A stretch of DNA of 64,000 bases, taken from positions 1,736,001-1,800,000 of the forward strand of contig NZ_JADBEF010000001.1 in the NCBI RefSeq assembly GCF_014873535.1, given 5' to 3'. This document shows positions 42,142 through 50,320 of this stretch, piece after piece. Positions within the stretch are counted from its first letter, which is position 1. Every line of letters starts with the position of its first letter. The translations under genes and the position numbers were made by a program. The notes under the pieces are model-generated. The model ran no database searches and was not told the DNA's origin. It saw only the letters and a list, made by a program, of their open reading frames with translations. The stretch comes from Nonomuraea africana. GTDB lineage: Bacteria > Actinomycetota > Actinomycetes > Streptosporangiales > Streptosporangiaceae.

Positions 42142-43492
42142 CACCTTGGAGGCGCGCGGCCGCCGCCCGGTGCCGTACCAGGATGTCCTCCAGGCCAGGA
42201 GCCATCAGCTCGCCGTCCTTGACGAGGGCACGGCCGGCGATGACCGTGTGCCTGGCCGCGGCCGGGCCGCAGCGCAGCCACGCCTCCACCGGGTCGGTCA
42301 GCGCGCCCGCGTAGGCCGGCCCCTCCAGCGGCCAGCACACCAGGTCGCCCGCCGCGCCCTCGGTCAGCGTGCCGAGCTCGCCCGCCCGGCCCAGGCAGGC
42401 CGCGCCGCCGCGGGTGCCCATGTCGAGCACGTCGCGGGCGGTCATCCCGGTGGGGCCAAGCCGCTGGCGGCCGAGCAGCAGCGCCGTTCGAGACTCGAGC
42501 CAGAGGGAGGCGGAGTCGGTGGAGGCCGATCCGTCGCAGCCCAGCCCGACGGGCACCCCTGCCGCCCTGAACTCGCGCACGGGCGCGAAGCCGCCGCCAC
42601 CGATCAGCATGTTCGACGAGGGGCAGTGCGCGACTCCCACGCCCGCGGCCCCCAGCCTGGCGATCTCCTCCCGCGACGGGTAGATGCAGTGCGCCACCCA
42701 CGACCGGCCGGTCAGCCACCCGACCTCCTCGAACTGCTCGACGGGGCGCCTGCCGAAGCGCTCCATGCAGTAGGCGTCCTCGTCGGGATCCTCGGCCAGG
42801 TGGGTGTGCAGCCGCACGTCGAGGCGCTCGGCCAGCTCGGCCGCGCGCCGCATCAGCGACGGGCTGACGCTGAACGGCGAGCACGGCGCGATGGCCACCC
42901 GCACCATCGCGCCGTGGGAGGGATCGTGGTGGCGCTTCACCAGCCGTTCGCTGTCGGCCAGGATCTCCTCCTCGTCCTGGACGACGGAGTCGGGCGGCAG
43001 GCCGCCGTCCTTCTCCGACAGACTCATCGATCCCCGCGTCGGGTGGAACCTGAACCCCAGCTCCCGCGCCGCCTCGATCTCCGCCGACCACAGATCGCCG
43101 CGGCCGGCGACGTAGAGATGGTCGGTGGAGGTGGTGCAGCCGCCCAGCGCGAGCTCGGCCAGCCCCACCCAGGCCGACAGGTAGGACGCCTCCTCGTCGA
43201 GCCCAGCCCACAGCGGGTAGAGGCCGGTCAGCCACTTGAACAGAGAGCCGTTCACGACGGGCGCGTAGGACCTGGTGAGGTTCTGGTAGATGTGGTGGTG
43301 CGTGTTGACCAGCCCCGGCGTCACCAGGCAGCCCGAGGCGTCGAGCACCTCGGCGGCCTGCGGCTGTGCGCCGTTCCCCACCCCGCTGACCAGGCCGCCG
43401 GTGACCGCCACCCAGCCGCCCGCCAGCTCTCTGCGCTCCTCGTCGCAGGCCGCCACCAGCACGGCGTTCCTGACCAGCAGATCGTGAACCAT
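42134..43492 (-). CDS. 8-oxoguanine deaminase-like amidohydrolase
   Basis: A 452-aa cytosolic zinc hydrolase of the ATZ/TRZ-like amidohydrolase group. Metal ligands: TPGLVNTHHHIYQNLTRSY (HxH), LHTHLAEDPDEDAY (His, Glu), WVAHCIYPSREEI (His) and VGLGCDGSASTDS (Asp). NTHHHIYQNLTR with HCPSSNM is typical of 8-oxoguanine deaminases (conversion to urate), which recycle oxidised guanine. Related hydroxyatrazine-type hydrolases are a second possibility. Its end overlaps the convergent glycosyltransferase gene by eight bases; the glycan genes on both sides seem unrelated to it. Confidence 0.85.
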   Translation of the reverse strand: MVHDLLVRNAVLVAACDEERRELAGGWVAVTGGLVSGVGNGAQPQAAEVLDASGCLVTPGLVNTHHHIYQNLTRSYAPVVNGSLFKWLTGLYPLWAGLDEEASYLSAWVGLAELALGGCTTSTDHLYVAGRGDLWSAEIEAARELGFRFHPTRGSMSLSEKDGGLPPDSVVQDEEEILADSERLVKRHHDPSHGAMVRVAIAPCSPFSVSPSLMRRAAELAERLDVRLHTHLAEDPDEDAYCMERFGRRPVEQFEEVGWLTGRSWVAHCIYPSREEIARLGAAGVGVAHCPSSNMLIGGGGFAPVREFRAAGVPVGLGCDGSASTDSASLWLESRTALLLGRQRLGPTGMTARDVLDMGTRGGAACLGRAGELGTLTEGAAGDLVCWPLEGPAYAGALTDPVEAWLRCGPAAARHTVIAGRALVKDGELMAPGLEDILVRHRAAAARLQGVR

Positions 43493-43570
43493 CTCCGGCG
43501 CCCCTTCCTCGCGTGACGCCGATGGTCGTACCCCGCCGGGGAGCGCCTCAGCGGGGGGACCCGGGAGAGG

Positions 43571-44848
43571 TCAGCCGAGCGAGCGGGCCAGCCGGCGGCG
43601 CAGGCGGGCCAGCGCGCCGGACTGCCCGCCCGCGGCCCCCGCCGGCGCCAGGCCGAGCGCGCCGAGACGCTGCCTCTTGAAGTACCGGCCCGCGCCGTGC
43701 TCTGCGAGGAAGGCCTCGGCGACGGGACGCAGCTCGGGATAGGCCTCGCTCTGCATGCAGTACCCCACCGCCCCCGCCAGCTCGCACAGCTCCACGGGCG
43801 GCGGCGGCTCCAGCTCCCCGGTCTCCGCCAGCCTGGGCAGCAGCGCGTCGATGATGGTGGCCGGGATCCTGTTGCTGTTCTCGTACGGCGTGAGCCGCTC
43901 GAGCACCAGCGGCGTGCCGTGCGAGGCGACGCGCAGGCCGAAGTAGCGCGAGGCGGTGACCAGCCCGGTCGAGAAGCACCCCACGACCAGCTCGGGGCGC
44001 AGCGCCGCGAAGCACACTTCGGCGGGCACGCTGTCGCCCGCGACGACCAGCCGTACCCCCAGCTCCTCCGCGCCGGCCCGCAGCAGCCGCGTGTGGCGGC
44101 CGCCCGCCGCGGGATGCGGCTTGAACACCACGCTCCTGTGCCCCCTGGCGACCAGGGCGCGCAGCATCGCCATGTGCAGCTCGTGCTCCTGCTCGGGGGT
44201 GACGATGTCCAGCGACGACAGGTACTGCCCGAGGATCATCGCCTCGCCCGCCAGCATGTCGGGCGCGGTCGCGGCCACCTGGCCGACCACCTCGAGGAAG
44301 GCCTCCGAGCCGATCAGCTCGGGCCGCACGCCGTACTCGGACAGCAACAGGGGCGTCAGCCCCGGCACCAGGTCCAGGTGGAGCAGGCGGGTGACGCGGC
44401 GGAAGATCTCGGCGGGCAGCGGGTCGCGGGTGGGGCCGTAGCTCATGAGCCCGTCGGAGTAGACGGTGATCGGGCAGTCGCGCACCAGCCCCGCGATCGT
44501 CCGCGCCGGCGGCACCGCGATCGACTCGACGACCAGCTCGTCGACCCGCTCCAGGCGCAGCGCCTCGGCGACGAGCCGGCTGATCATCGGCACCTCGATG
44601 ACGCGCGCCTTCCAGTCCGAGGGGTGCAGCGGCGCGATGAGCTCGTTCCACGAGCGCACCTCGTCGAAGCGGGAGCGCAGCGCGGCGAAGCCCGGGGTCT
44701 GGTCCAGCGGCGTGGACACCTCGGGGACCGCCGTGTTGGTGGAGACGATCAGCACCCTGCGGCCGCCCTCGCCGAAGTGGCCCGCGTCGATCGCCGCCGC
44801 CAGGGACATCGCCCCGAAGAGCGTCGAGGCGTAGAAGACCCGCGTCAC
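43571..44848 (-). CDS. Polysialyltransferase-like glycosyltransferase
   Basis: The 425-aa protein matches the alpha-2,8-polysialyltransferase family: MTRVFYASTLFGAMSLAAAI, VYSDGLMSYGPTRDPLP (the D/E-D/E-G motif region), SVVFKPHPAAGGRHTRLL (the HP motif that binds CMP-sugar) and VVGCFSTGLVTASRYFG (the S-T motif). Bacterial members polymerise or cap sialic acids in capsules. No membrane helix is present, so it acts at the inner face of the membrane. It is last in an operon with the GT2 and Neu genes; ATG 44848 overlaps the GT2 stop (ATGA). Confidence 0.8.
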   Translation of the reverse strand: MTRVFYASTLFGAMSLAAAIDAGHFGEGGRRVLIVSTNTAVPEVSTPLDQTPGFAALRSRFDEVRSWNELIAPLHPSDWKARVIEVPMISRLVAEALRLERVDELVVESIAVPPARTIAGLVRDCPITVYSDGLMSYGPTRDPLPAEIFRRVTRLLHLDLVPGLTPLLLSEYGVRPELIGSEAFLEVVGQVAATAPDMLAGEAMILGQYLSSLDIVTPEQEHELHMAMLRALVARGHRSVVFKPHPAAGGRHTRLLRAGAEELGVRLVVAGDSVPAEVCFAALRPELVVGCFSTGLVTASRYFGLRVASHGTPLVLERLTPYENSNRIPATIIDALLPRLAETGELEPPPPVELCELAGAVGYCMQSEAYPELRPVAEAFLAEHGAGRYFKRQRLGALGLAPAGAAGGQSGALARLRRRLARSLG

Positions 44849-45807
44849 GCTTCCTCCCTCCGCACCCGCGCGCCGGCGGGGATCTCAGGGAGCAGGGCAC
44901 GCAGCGCCTGCTCGCGCTCGACCGACATGCGTGGCACGGCCGCGGCGACCAGGTCGGCGGGCAGCGCCCGCACCATCGCCGCGCCCCGCGCCTCGAACCG
45001 CGCCCGCAGCTCGGGAGTGAACCGGTCGGCCAGCTCCAGGTGATGGGCGAACAGCGCGCAGAAGTTGCGCACCGCCTTCGGCATGAACTCCGGCTCCAGG
45101 TCCTCGAAGACGAGGTCGAAGGCGTCGAAGAAGTGGAGCTGCCGCTCGTCGCCGATCTGCGTCAGCGAGCCCTGCACGCCCCGCCGGTAGAACAGGCCCG
45201 CCATCGACACCACCGCGAAGGAGGCGGCCTGCCGGTGCAGCCGCCAGATCCACGGCCGGTCCTCGGCCGTGTGCAGCGAGCCGGGGAAGCGCAGGAGGTC
45301 GCCCAGCGTGCGGCGGTAGATCCCCGCCCACGCGTAGGGGTAGTCGACCATCGTCCTGACGTCCGCGGGCAGGATCGCGTCGCGCGGATCGAGCACCAGG
45401 CCCCGGCGCGCCTCCGGGGCCCGGTGCACCACCCGCTTGCGCCCCTCGACCTGCACATGGTCGGCACGGACGAAGTCGCAGCCGAGCCCGTCGATCGCGG
45501 CGACGAGCCCGGCGAGGTAGCCGGGGGCGAGCCAGTCGTCCCCGTCCATGAACGTGACGTACGTGCCGGAGGCCAGCTTCAGCCCGACGTTGCGGGCGTC
45601 GGCCAGCCCCACCGGCGCGGGATTGCGCGCCAGCGACAGACCCGGCACCTCCGACTCGGCGACGATCGCGGCGGTGTCGTCCACCGAACCGTCGTCCACC
45701 ACGATGAACTCGAAGTCGCGCCTGGCGTTGCGGGCCAGCGAGGCGAGCGCGTCGGAGATGAAGCGCTCGCCGTCGCGGACCGGGACGACGACCGAGAGTG
45801 TGATCAC
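44845..45807 (-). CDS. Family 2 glycosyltransferase
   Basis: A 320-aa inverting GT-A enzyme. The fold starts LSVVVPVRDGERFISDALAS, then FIVVDDGSVDDTAAIV, GLADARNVGLKLASGTYVTF and MDGDDWLAPGYL, which has the metal-binding DxD (DGDD). The C-terminus lacks membrane helices. It probably adds a neutral sugar or polyol phosphate-linked unit to the surface polymer. Its GTG start overlaps the stop of the Neu fusion gene (GTGA) and its stop overlaps the polysialyltransferase-like start, so the three are tightly coupled. Confidence 0.9.
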   Translation of the reverse strand: MITLSVVVPVRDGERFISDALASLARNARRDFEFIVVDDGSVDDTAAIVAESEVPGLSLARNPAPVGLADARNVGLKLASGTYVTFMDGDDWLAPGYLAGLVAAIDGLGCDFVRADHVQVEGRKRVVHRAPEARRGLVLDPRDAILPADVRTMVDYPYAWAGIYRRTLGDLLRFPGSLHTAEDRPWIWRLHRQAASFAVVSMAGLFYRRGVQGSLTQIGDERQLHFFDAFDLVFEDLEPEFMPKAVRNFCALFAHHLELADRFTPELRARFEARGAAMVRALPADLVAAAVPRMSVEREQALRALLPEIPAGARVRREEA

Positions 45808-47852
45808 ACCGTGACCCTGCGGAGCCTGGCCTTCGGCGCCTCCTCACCGGGGAAGACACGCTTGACGCCGTCGCCCATGGCCTGCTCGATGATCCTGATG
45901 TCGCGCACCAGGTGCTCGAGGCCGGCCGGCTCCAGGGAGGCGGCGTGGTCGGAGCCCCACATCGTGCGGTCGAGCGTGATGTGCCGCTCGACGGTGACCG
46001 CGCCGAGCGTGACCGCCGCCAGCGAGATCTGCAGGCCGCGCTCGTGGCCCGAGTAGCCGACGGGCACGCCGTACCGCTCCTTGAGCGTGGTGATGGTGCG
46101 CAGGTTGGCCTCCTCCGGCGGCAGCGGGTAGGTGGAGGTGGCGTGCATCATGATCAGCTTGTCGGTGCCGAGGATCTCGACGGCCTGGTCGATCTCGCTC
46201 AGCGTGGACATGCCGGTCGACAGGATCAGCGGCTTGCCGGTCGCGGCGAGGGCGCGCAGCAGCTCGTGGTCGGCGACGCTGGCCGAGGCGATCTTGTGGA
46301 CGAGGACGTCCATCTCCTCGAGGAACTCCACCGAGGGCACGTCCCACGGCGAGGCGAACCAGTGCAGGCCGCGCTCGTCGCAGTACTTGGCGATCTGGGT
46401 GTACTCGTCGCGGCCGAACTCGGTGCGCTCCTTGTACTCCAGATAGGTCATCTCGCCCCACGGCGTCTGCCTGATCTGCGAGCGCTGCTCCAGCGGCACG
46501 CAGATCTCGGGCGTGCGCTTCTGGAACTTCACCGCCTGGCAGCCGGCGTCGGCCGCCACGTCGATGAGCTGCCTGGCGAGGTCGAGGTCGCCGTTGTGGT
46601 TGATGCCGATCTCGCCGATCACGTAGACCGGCTCGCCGTCGCCGACCAGCACGTCACCGATCGCGACGGGCTTGGGGCTGCCCAGCCTGAGCGCGGCCTT
46701 GGGAGCGGCGGGCTCGGGGAGCTCGGGCCTGGCCGCCAGCACCCGCTCGCACAGCTCCCTGACGGCGCCGTCGCCGCCGCGCCTGGTCAGCACGACGCGG
46801 GCCGCCGCCCGCACGCTGGGATGCGCGTCGGGCACCGCGACCGGCCAGCCGACCAGCGACATCGGCCCCAGGTCGTTGACGTCGTTGCCCACGTACGCCA
46901 CGCGGGCGGGGTCGAGGCCCTCGATGGTCAGCCAGTCGCGCAGCACGGTCCGCTTCTCGGCGAGGCCCTGCAGCACGGGCACGCCCAGCTTGCGGGCGCG
47001 GGCGGCCACCACCGGGTTCTGCTCGGTGGACATCACCAGCAGCTTCACCCCCGAGCGGCGAAGCAGTGAGACGCCCATGCCGTCGGAGCGGCTGACCAGC
47101 ACCATCTCGCGGCCCTCCGAGTCCACGTAGGCGCGGTCGTCGGTGTGCACGCCGTCGAAGTCGGTGATGACGGCGTCGACGTCGATCGGCTCGGGCAGGT
47201 CGACCAGCGGCGCCAGCGCCCTGACGATCTCCAGGTCCTCGGGGTCGTCGATCTCGATCGCGTGCCGCGTGGGGACCGGCTGGATGCCGACGTCGCCGAA
47301 GAAGCGGTGGCCGTGCTCGCGCAGGCCGGCCGTCGTCATGACGTAGAAGGCGCCGGTCTCGCGGAACTCCGGCGCGCGGTCCTGCCGCATCTGCCGCTCG
47401 CCGCGATCGTGGTTGATCCCCTCGCCCCCCGGCGTCCAGAGGAAGGCGTGGGCGGCCGCGCCCGACAGCACCACGTCGGCCTCACCTTCGAGCACCTTGC
47501 GCACGGCCTCCGACAGGTCGGCGGGGTCGATGAAGGCGCTGGTGCACTGGACGAGCACGACGACCTCGGGCTCGACGGCGAGCGTGTCGAGGGCGTGCAG
47601 CAGCGCGGACTCGCTGGAGGCGGTCGCGCCCGACAGCTCTGCGGGCCGCTCGACGACCGTGGCGCCCGCCTCGCGGGCGGCCTGCGCGATCCCCGCGTGG
47701 TCGGTGCTGACCACGACCTGGTCGATCAGCTCGGCGCGCAGGGCCGCTTTCACGGCGCGCGCGACCAGCGGAACGCCGCCCACCTGGGCGAGGTTCTTCA
47801 GGGGAATGCCCGCCGAACCTCCGCGGGCGGGAATGACGGCGAGGACTCGCAA
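45804..47852 (-). CDS. Trifunctional NeuA-HAD phosphatase-NeuB fusion
   Basis: A 682-aa cytosolic protein with three enzymes in series. Residues 2-218: CMP-sialic acid synthetase (VIPARGGSAGIPLKNL, VVSTDHAGIA, TSAFIDPADL, IEIDDPEDLEIV). Residues 226-372: HAD phosphatase of the KDO-8-P phosphatase type (ITDFDGVHTDD with D231/D233, K300 in LAEKRTVL, YVGNDVNDL). Residues 398-682: NeuB-type synthase TIM barrel (IGEIGINHNGDLDLARQLID, GCQAVKFQKRTPE, ILSTGMSTLSEID, VGYSGHERG, ERHITLDRTMWGSDHAASLEP). No C-terminal SAF (antifreeze-like) domain remains. The TTG start at 47852 is chosen because AAGGAG lies five bases upstream; ATGs at 47882 and 47900 lack this. First gene of the glycan operon. Confidence 0.9.
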   Translation of the reverse strand: MRVLAVIPARGGSAGIPLKNLAQVGGVPLVARAVKAALRAELIDQVVVSTDHAGIAQAAREAGATVVERPAELSGATASSESALLHALDTLAVEPEVVVLVQCTSAFIDPADLSEAVRKVLEGEADVVLSGAAAHAFLWTPGGEGINHDRGERQMRQDRAPEFRETGAFYVMTTAGLREHGHRFFGDVGIQPVPTRHAIEIDDPEDLEIVRALAPLVDLPEPIDVDAVITDFDGVHTDDRAYVDSEGREMVLVSRSDGMGVSLLRRSGVKLLVMSTEQNPVVAARARKLGVPVLQGLAEKRTVLRDWLTIEGLDPARVAYVGNDVNDLGPMSLVGWPVAVPDAHPSVRAAARVVLTRRGGDGAVRELCERVLAARPELPEPAAPKAALRLGSPKPVAIGDVLVGDGEPVYVIGEIGINHNGDLDLARQLIDVAADAGCQAVKFQKRTPEICVPLEQRSQIRQTPWGEMTYLEYKERTEFGRDEYTQIAKYCDERGLHWFASPWDVPSVEFLEEMDVLVHKIASASVADHELLRALAATGKPLILSTGMSTLSEIDQAVEILGTDKLIMMHATSTYPLPPEEANLRTITTLKERYGVPVGYSGHERGLQISLAAVTLGAVTVERHITLDRTMWGSDHAASLEPAGLEHLVRDIRIIEQAMGDGVKRVFPGEEAPKARLRRVTV

Positions 47853-47934
47853 CGTGGCTCCTTGAATTGCTTGGGGTGCCATGGAAGCTAGCCACGCCAT
47901 CCGACCGGGCCGGGGATCGGAGCTGAACTCCCTG

Positions 47935-48594
47935 TTAACGTTGCGTGCGGATCCGGTAGAGGAGCTCGGGACGGCCCACCCCGCCGTACTGCGGCACCCG
48001 GTCGGCGCTCCCGGTGTCCACCAGGTGTTCCAGGTACCGCCGCGCGGTCACCCGCGACACCCCGATCGCGGCGCCCACGGCCTGCGCGCTCATCGGCGAT
48101 CTGCGCAGCTCGGCGCAGACGGCGTCGAGGGTGTCCTGCGTCATCCCCTTCGGCAGCGCCGAGGGGCCGCGCAGCGTCGCCAGCGCCCTGTCGACGTCGC
48201 CCTGCCCCGTCACCTCGCCCTCGCTGGCCCTGAACGCCGCGTAGCGGTTCAGCTTCTCCCGCAACGTCGCGAACGTGAACGGCTTGAGCAGGTACTGCGC
48301 CACGCCCAGCGCCACCGCGTTGCGCACCACGGCCAGATCGCGGGCCGAGGTCACCGCGATCACGTCGCAGGACAGCCCCGCCGCGCGTACGGCCCTGCAC
48401 ACCTCGAGCCCGTGCATGTCGGGCAGGTAGAGGTCGAGCAGGATCAGGTCGACCTCGGTACGGCGCAGGAAGCGCAGGGCCTCGCCGCCCGACCTGGCCA
48501 CGCCCGCCACCGTGAAGCCCTCGACCCGCTCCACGAAGACGCGGTTGGCCTCGGCGGTGAACTCCTCGTCCTCGACGACCAGCACCCTGATCAC
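47935..48594 (-). CDS. Response regulator, CitB/DctR type
   Basis: This 219-aa regulator has a receiver domain (VIRVLVVEDEEFTAEANRVF, phosphoacceptor D54 in LILLDLYLPDM, the Thr/Ser in VIAVTSARD, Lys in QYLLKPFTF) and a C-terminal helix-turn-helix (MSAQAVGAAIGVSRVTARRYL) followed by a winged tail (GGVGRPELLYRI). The type is the CitB/DcuR/DctR family, which responds to C4-dicarboxylates or citrate. The GTG start overlaps the kinase stop by four bases (GTGA). It should activate the dicarboxylate carrier at 50321. Confidence 0.9.
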   Translation of the reverse strand: MIRVLVVEDEEFTAEANRVFVERVEGFTVAGVARSGGEALRFLRRTEVDLILLDLYLPDMHGLEVCRAVRAAGLSCDVIAVTSARDLAVVRNAVALGVAQYLLKPFTFATLREKLNRYAAFRASEGEVTGQGDVDRALATLRGPSALPKGMTQDTLDAVCAELRRSPMSAQAVGAAIGVSRVTARRYLEHLVDTGSADRVPQYGGVGRPELLYRIRTQR

Positions 48595-50213
48595 AGCGGC
48601 AGCCTCACCGTGAAGGCCGAGCCCGCCACCTCGATCGTGCCGCCGAGCTGCCGCACGGCCTGACCGACGAGGGCGAGCCCGAGGCCCCTGCCGTCGCCCT
48701 TCGAGGTCCAGCCCTTGCCGAACGCCGCGGGGTCGGAGAGGCCGGGCCCGTCGTCGGCCACCCTGATCACGAAGGTGTCCGCGTCGGCCCGCAGGCACAC
48801 CTCCACCCTGCCCGCGGCCTCGATCGCGTTGTCGATGAGGTTGCCCACGATCGTCACTACCTTCCGCGGATCGAGATCCAGGTCGTCCAGCTCGCTGTCG
48901 GGGGTGATGACCAGCTCGGTGCCGCGCTCGGCGGCCTCGGCCGTCTTGCCGAGCAGCAGGGCGGCGAGGAACGGCTCGCGGATGGAGCCGACCACTCTGT
49001 CCGTCAGCTCCTGGGCGGCTCTGAGCTCGGCGGTGCCGAAGGCCACGGCCTGCTCGGTCCGGCCCAGCTCTACCAGGGAGATCACGGTGTGCAGCCGGTT
49101 GGCCGCCTCGTGCGCGGCCGCCCTGAGGGAGTCGGCGAAGCCCCGTTCGGCGTCGAGCTGGCCGGTGAGGGCCTGCAGCTCGGTGCGGTCGCGCAGGGTG
49201 ACGACGGCGCCGAGGCGGCTGGGCGCCACGTCGACGACCAGCACGCGGTCGCCGACGATGTGGATCCGCTCCTCCACGGCCTTCGGTTCCGGCTCACCGG
49301 AGGGCGCGGGTGGGGACTTCGGTTCCGTTTCTCGGGGGAGCGCGGGTGGGGACTTCGGCTCGGGTTCTCCAGGGGACGGGGACGCCGTCGGGGGCGGGGT
49401 GACGCTTTCGCGGGGGAGGGGTTGGACGAGGTCGGCGATGCCGAGGTCGGCGACGTGGCGGCCCTCGGCGTCGGGCGGCAGGCCGAGCAGGGTGCGGGCG
49501 CCGTCGTTGCACAGGGTGAGCGTGCCGTCCCTGGCCACCAGCAGCAGCCCTTCCCTGACCGCGTGCAGAATGGCGTCGTGGTGCTCGTGGATGCGCCCCA
49601 GCTCCACCGGGCCGAGGCCGTGCGTCTGGCGGCGGAGTCTCGCTCCCACCAGCCACGTGCCGCCGGTCCCGACCCCGAGGCCCACCCCGCCGATCAGAGC
49701 GGCCCAGGCGATCTGCTCGCGCAGCCGCGCGTCGATCCGCTCGACCGTGATGCCCGCGCTGACCAGGCCCCGGACGGCGCCGCTCGAATCCTTCACCGGA
49801 GCCACCGCGCGGGTGGAGGGGCCGAGCGTGCCGGTGTAGGTCTCGGTGAACGTCTCGCCCAGCAGCGCGCGGTCGATGTGCCCGAGGAACCGGCCGCCGA
49901 TCTGCGCGGGGTTGGGATGGGTGTAACGGCGTCCCGAGGTGTCCATGATGGTGACGAAGTCGACGCCCGTGGCGGTGCGCACCCGCTCGGCGTACGGCTG
50001 CAGCCGTACCGAGGGGTGGGGCCGCGCCAGCGCGGACAGCACGTCCGGCGAGCTCGCCACGCTCACCGCCACGGCCCGCACTCTGCCCTCGGCCTCCTCG
50101 ACGAGCAGCTCGTGCGTCTGCACCAGCGTGAGCGTCACGGCCCCCGCCAGTGTCACGACCACGACGGCCAGTTGGAGGACCAGCATCTGCTTGGCCAGGC
50201 TCCAGTCGCGCAC
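48591..50213 (-). CDS. Sensor histidine kinase, CitA/DcuS type
   Basis: The 540-aa membrane kinase has two helices (about residues 8-30 and 170-190) bracketing a PASTA-free, PAS/Cache-like extracytoplasmic sensor (DFVTIMDTSGRRYTHPNPAQIGG is the CitA-like ligand loop, GTLGPSTRAVAPVKD), a cytoplasmic PAS domain, a Spo0B-type dimerisation helix (AAAHEAANRLHTVISLVELG with the phospho-His) and an ATPase domain (NLIDNAIEAAG, VADDGPGLSD, GRGLGLALV). A Pro/Glu/Lys-rich insert (bases about 49270-49400) breaks the PAS domain. GTG 50213 has gagaggggagg upstream. Divergent from the dicarboxylate carrier. Confidence 0.9.
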   Translation of the reverse strand: MRDWSLAKQMLVLQLAVVVVTLAGAVTLTLVQTHELLVEEAEGRVRAVAVSVASSPDVLSALARPHPSVRLQPYAERVRTATGVDFVTIMDTSGRRYTHPNPAQIGGRFLGHIDRALLGETFTETYTGTLGPSTRAVAPVKDSSGAVRGLVSAGITVERIDARLREQIAWAALIGGVGLGVGTGGTWLVGARLRRQTHGLGPVELGRIHEHHDAILHAVREGLLLVARDGTLTLCNDGARTLLGLPPDAEGRHVADLGIADLVQPLPRESVTPPPTASPSPGEPEPKSPPALPRETEPKSPPAPSGEPEPKAVEERIHIVGDRVLVVDVAPSRLGAVVTLRDRTELQALTGQLDAERGFADSLRAAAHEAANRLHTVISLVELGRTEQAVAFGTAELRAAQELTDRVVGSIREPFLAALLLGKTAEAAERGTELVITPDSELDDLDLDPRKVVTIVGNLIDNAIEAAGRVEVCLRADADTFVIRVADDGPGLSDPAAFGKGWTSKGDGRGLGLALVGQAVRQLGGTIEVAGSAFTVRLPL

Positions 50214-50251
50214 AGACGCCTCCCCTCTCCGGTGAACGAAACTTACGCAAT

Positions 50252-50267
50252 AGTGACCTAAATCACT
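50252..50267. promoter_or_regulatory. CRP-like site in divergent dct promoter
   Basis: agtgacctaaatcact fits the core GTGA-N6-TCAC of the CRP consensus, and its spacer is like that of the site at 24348-24363. It lies between the sensor kinase and dicarboxylate carrier genes. Confidence 0.55.
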
Positions 50268-50320
50268 TCTGCCCGCATATTCGCATGTCAAGAGGCATTC
50301 AGTATGCGAGGAGTGAGCCC

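Noticed and set aside
42146..43516. Plus-strand open frame of 456 codons
   Set aside because: Antisense of the amidohydrolase gene; the metal-binding motifs are on the minus strand.
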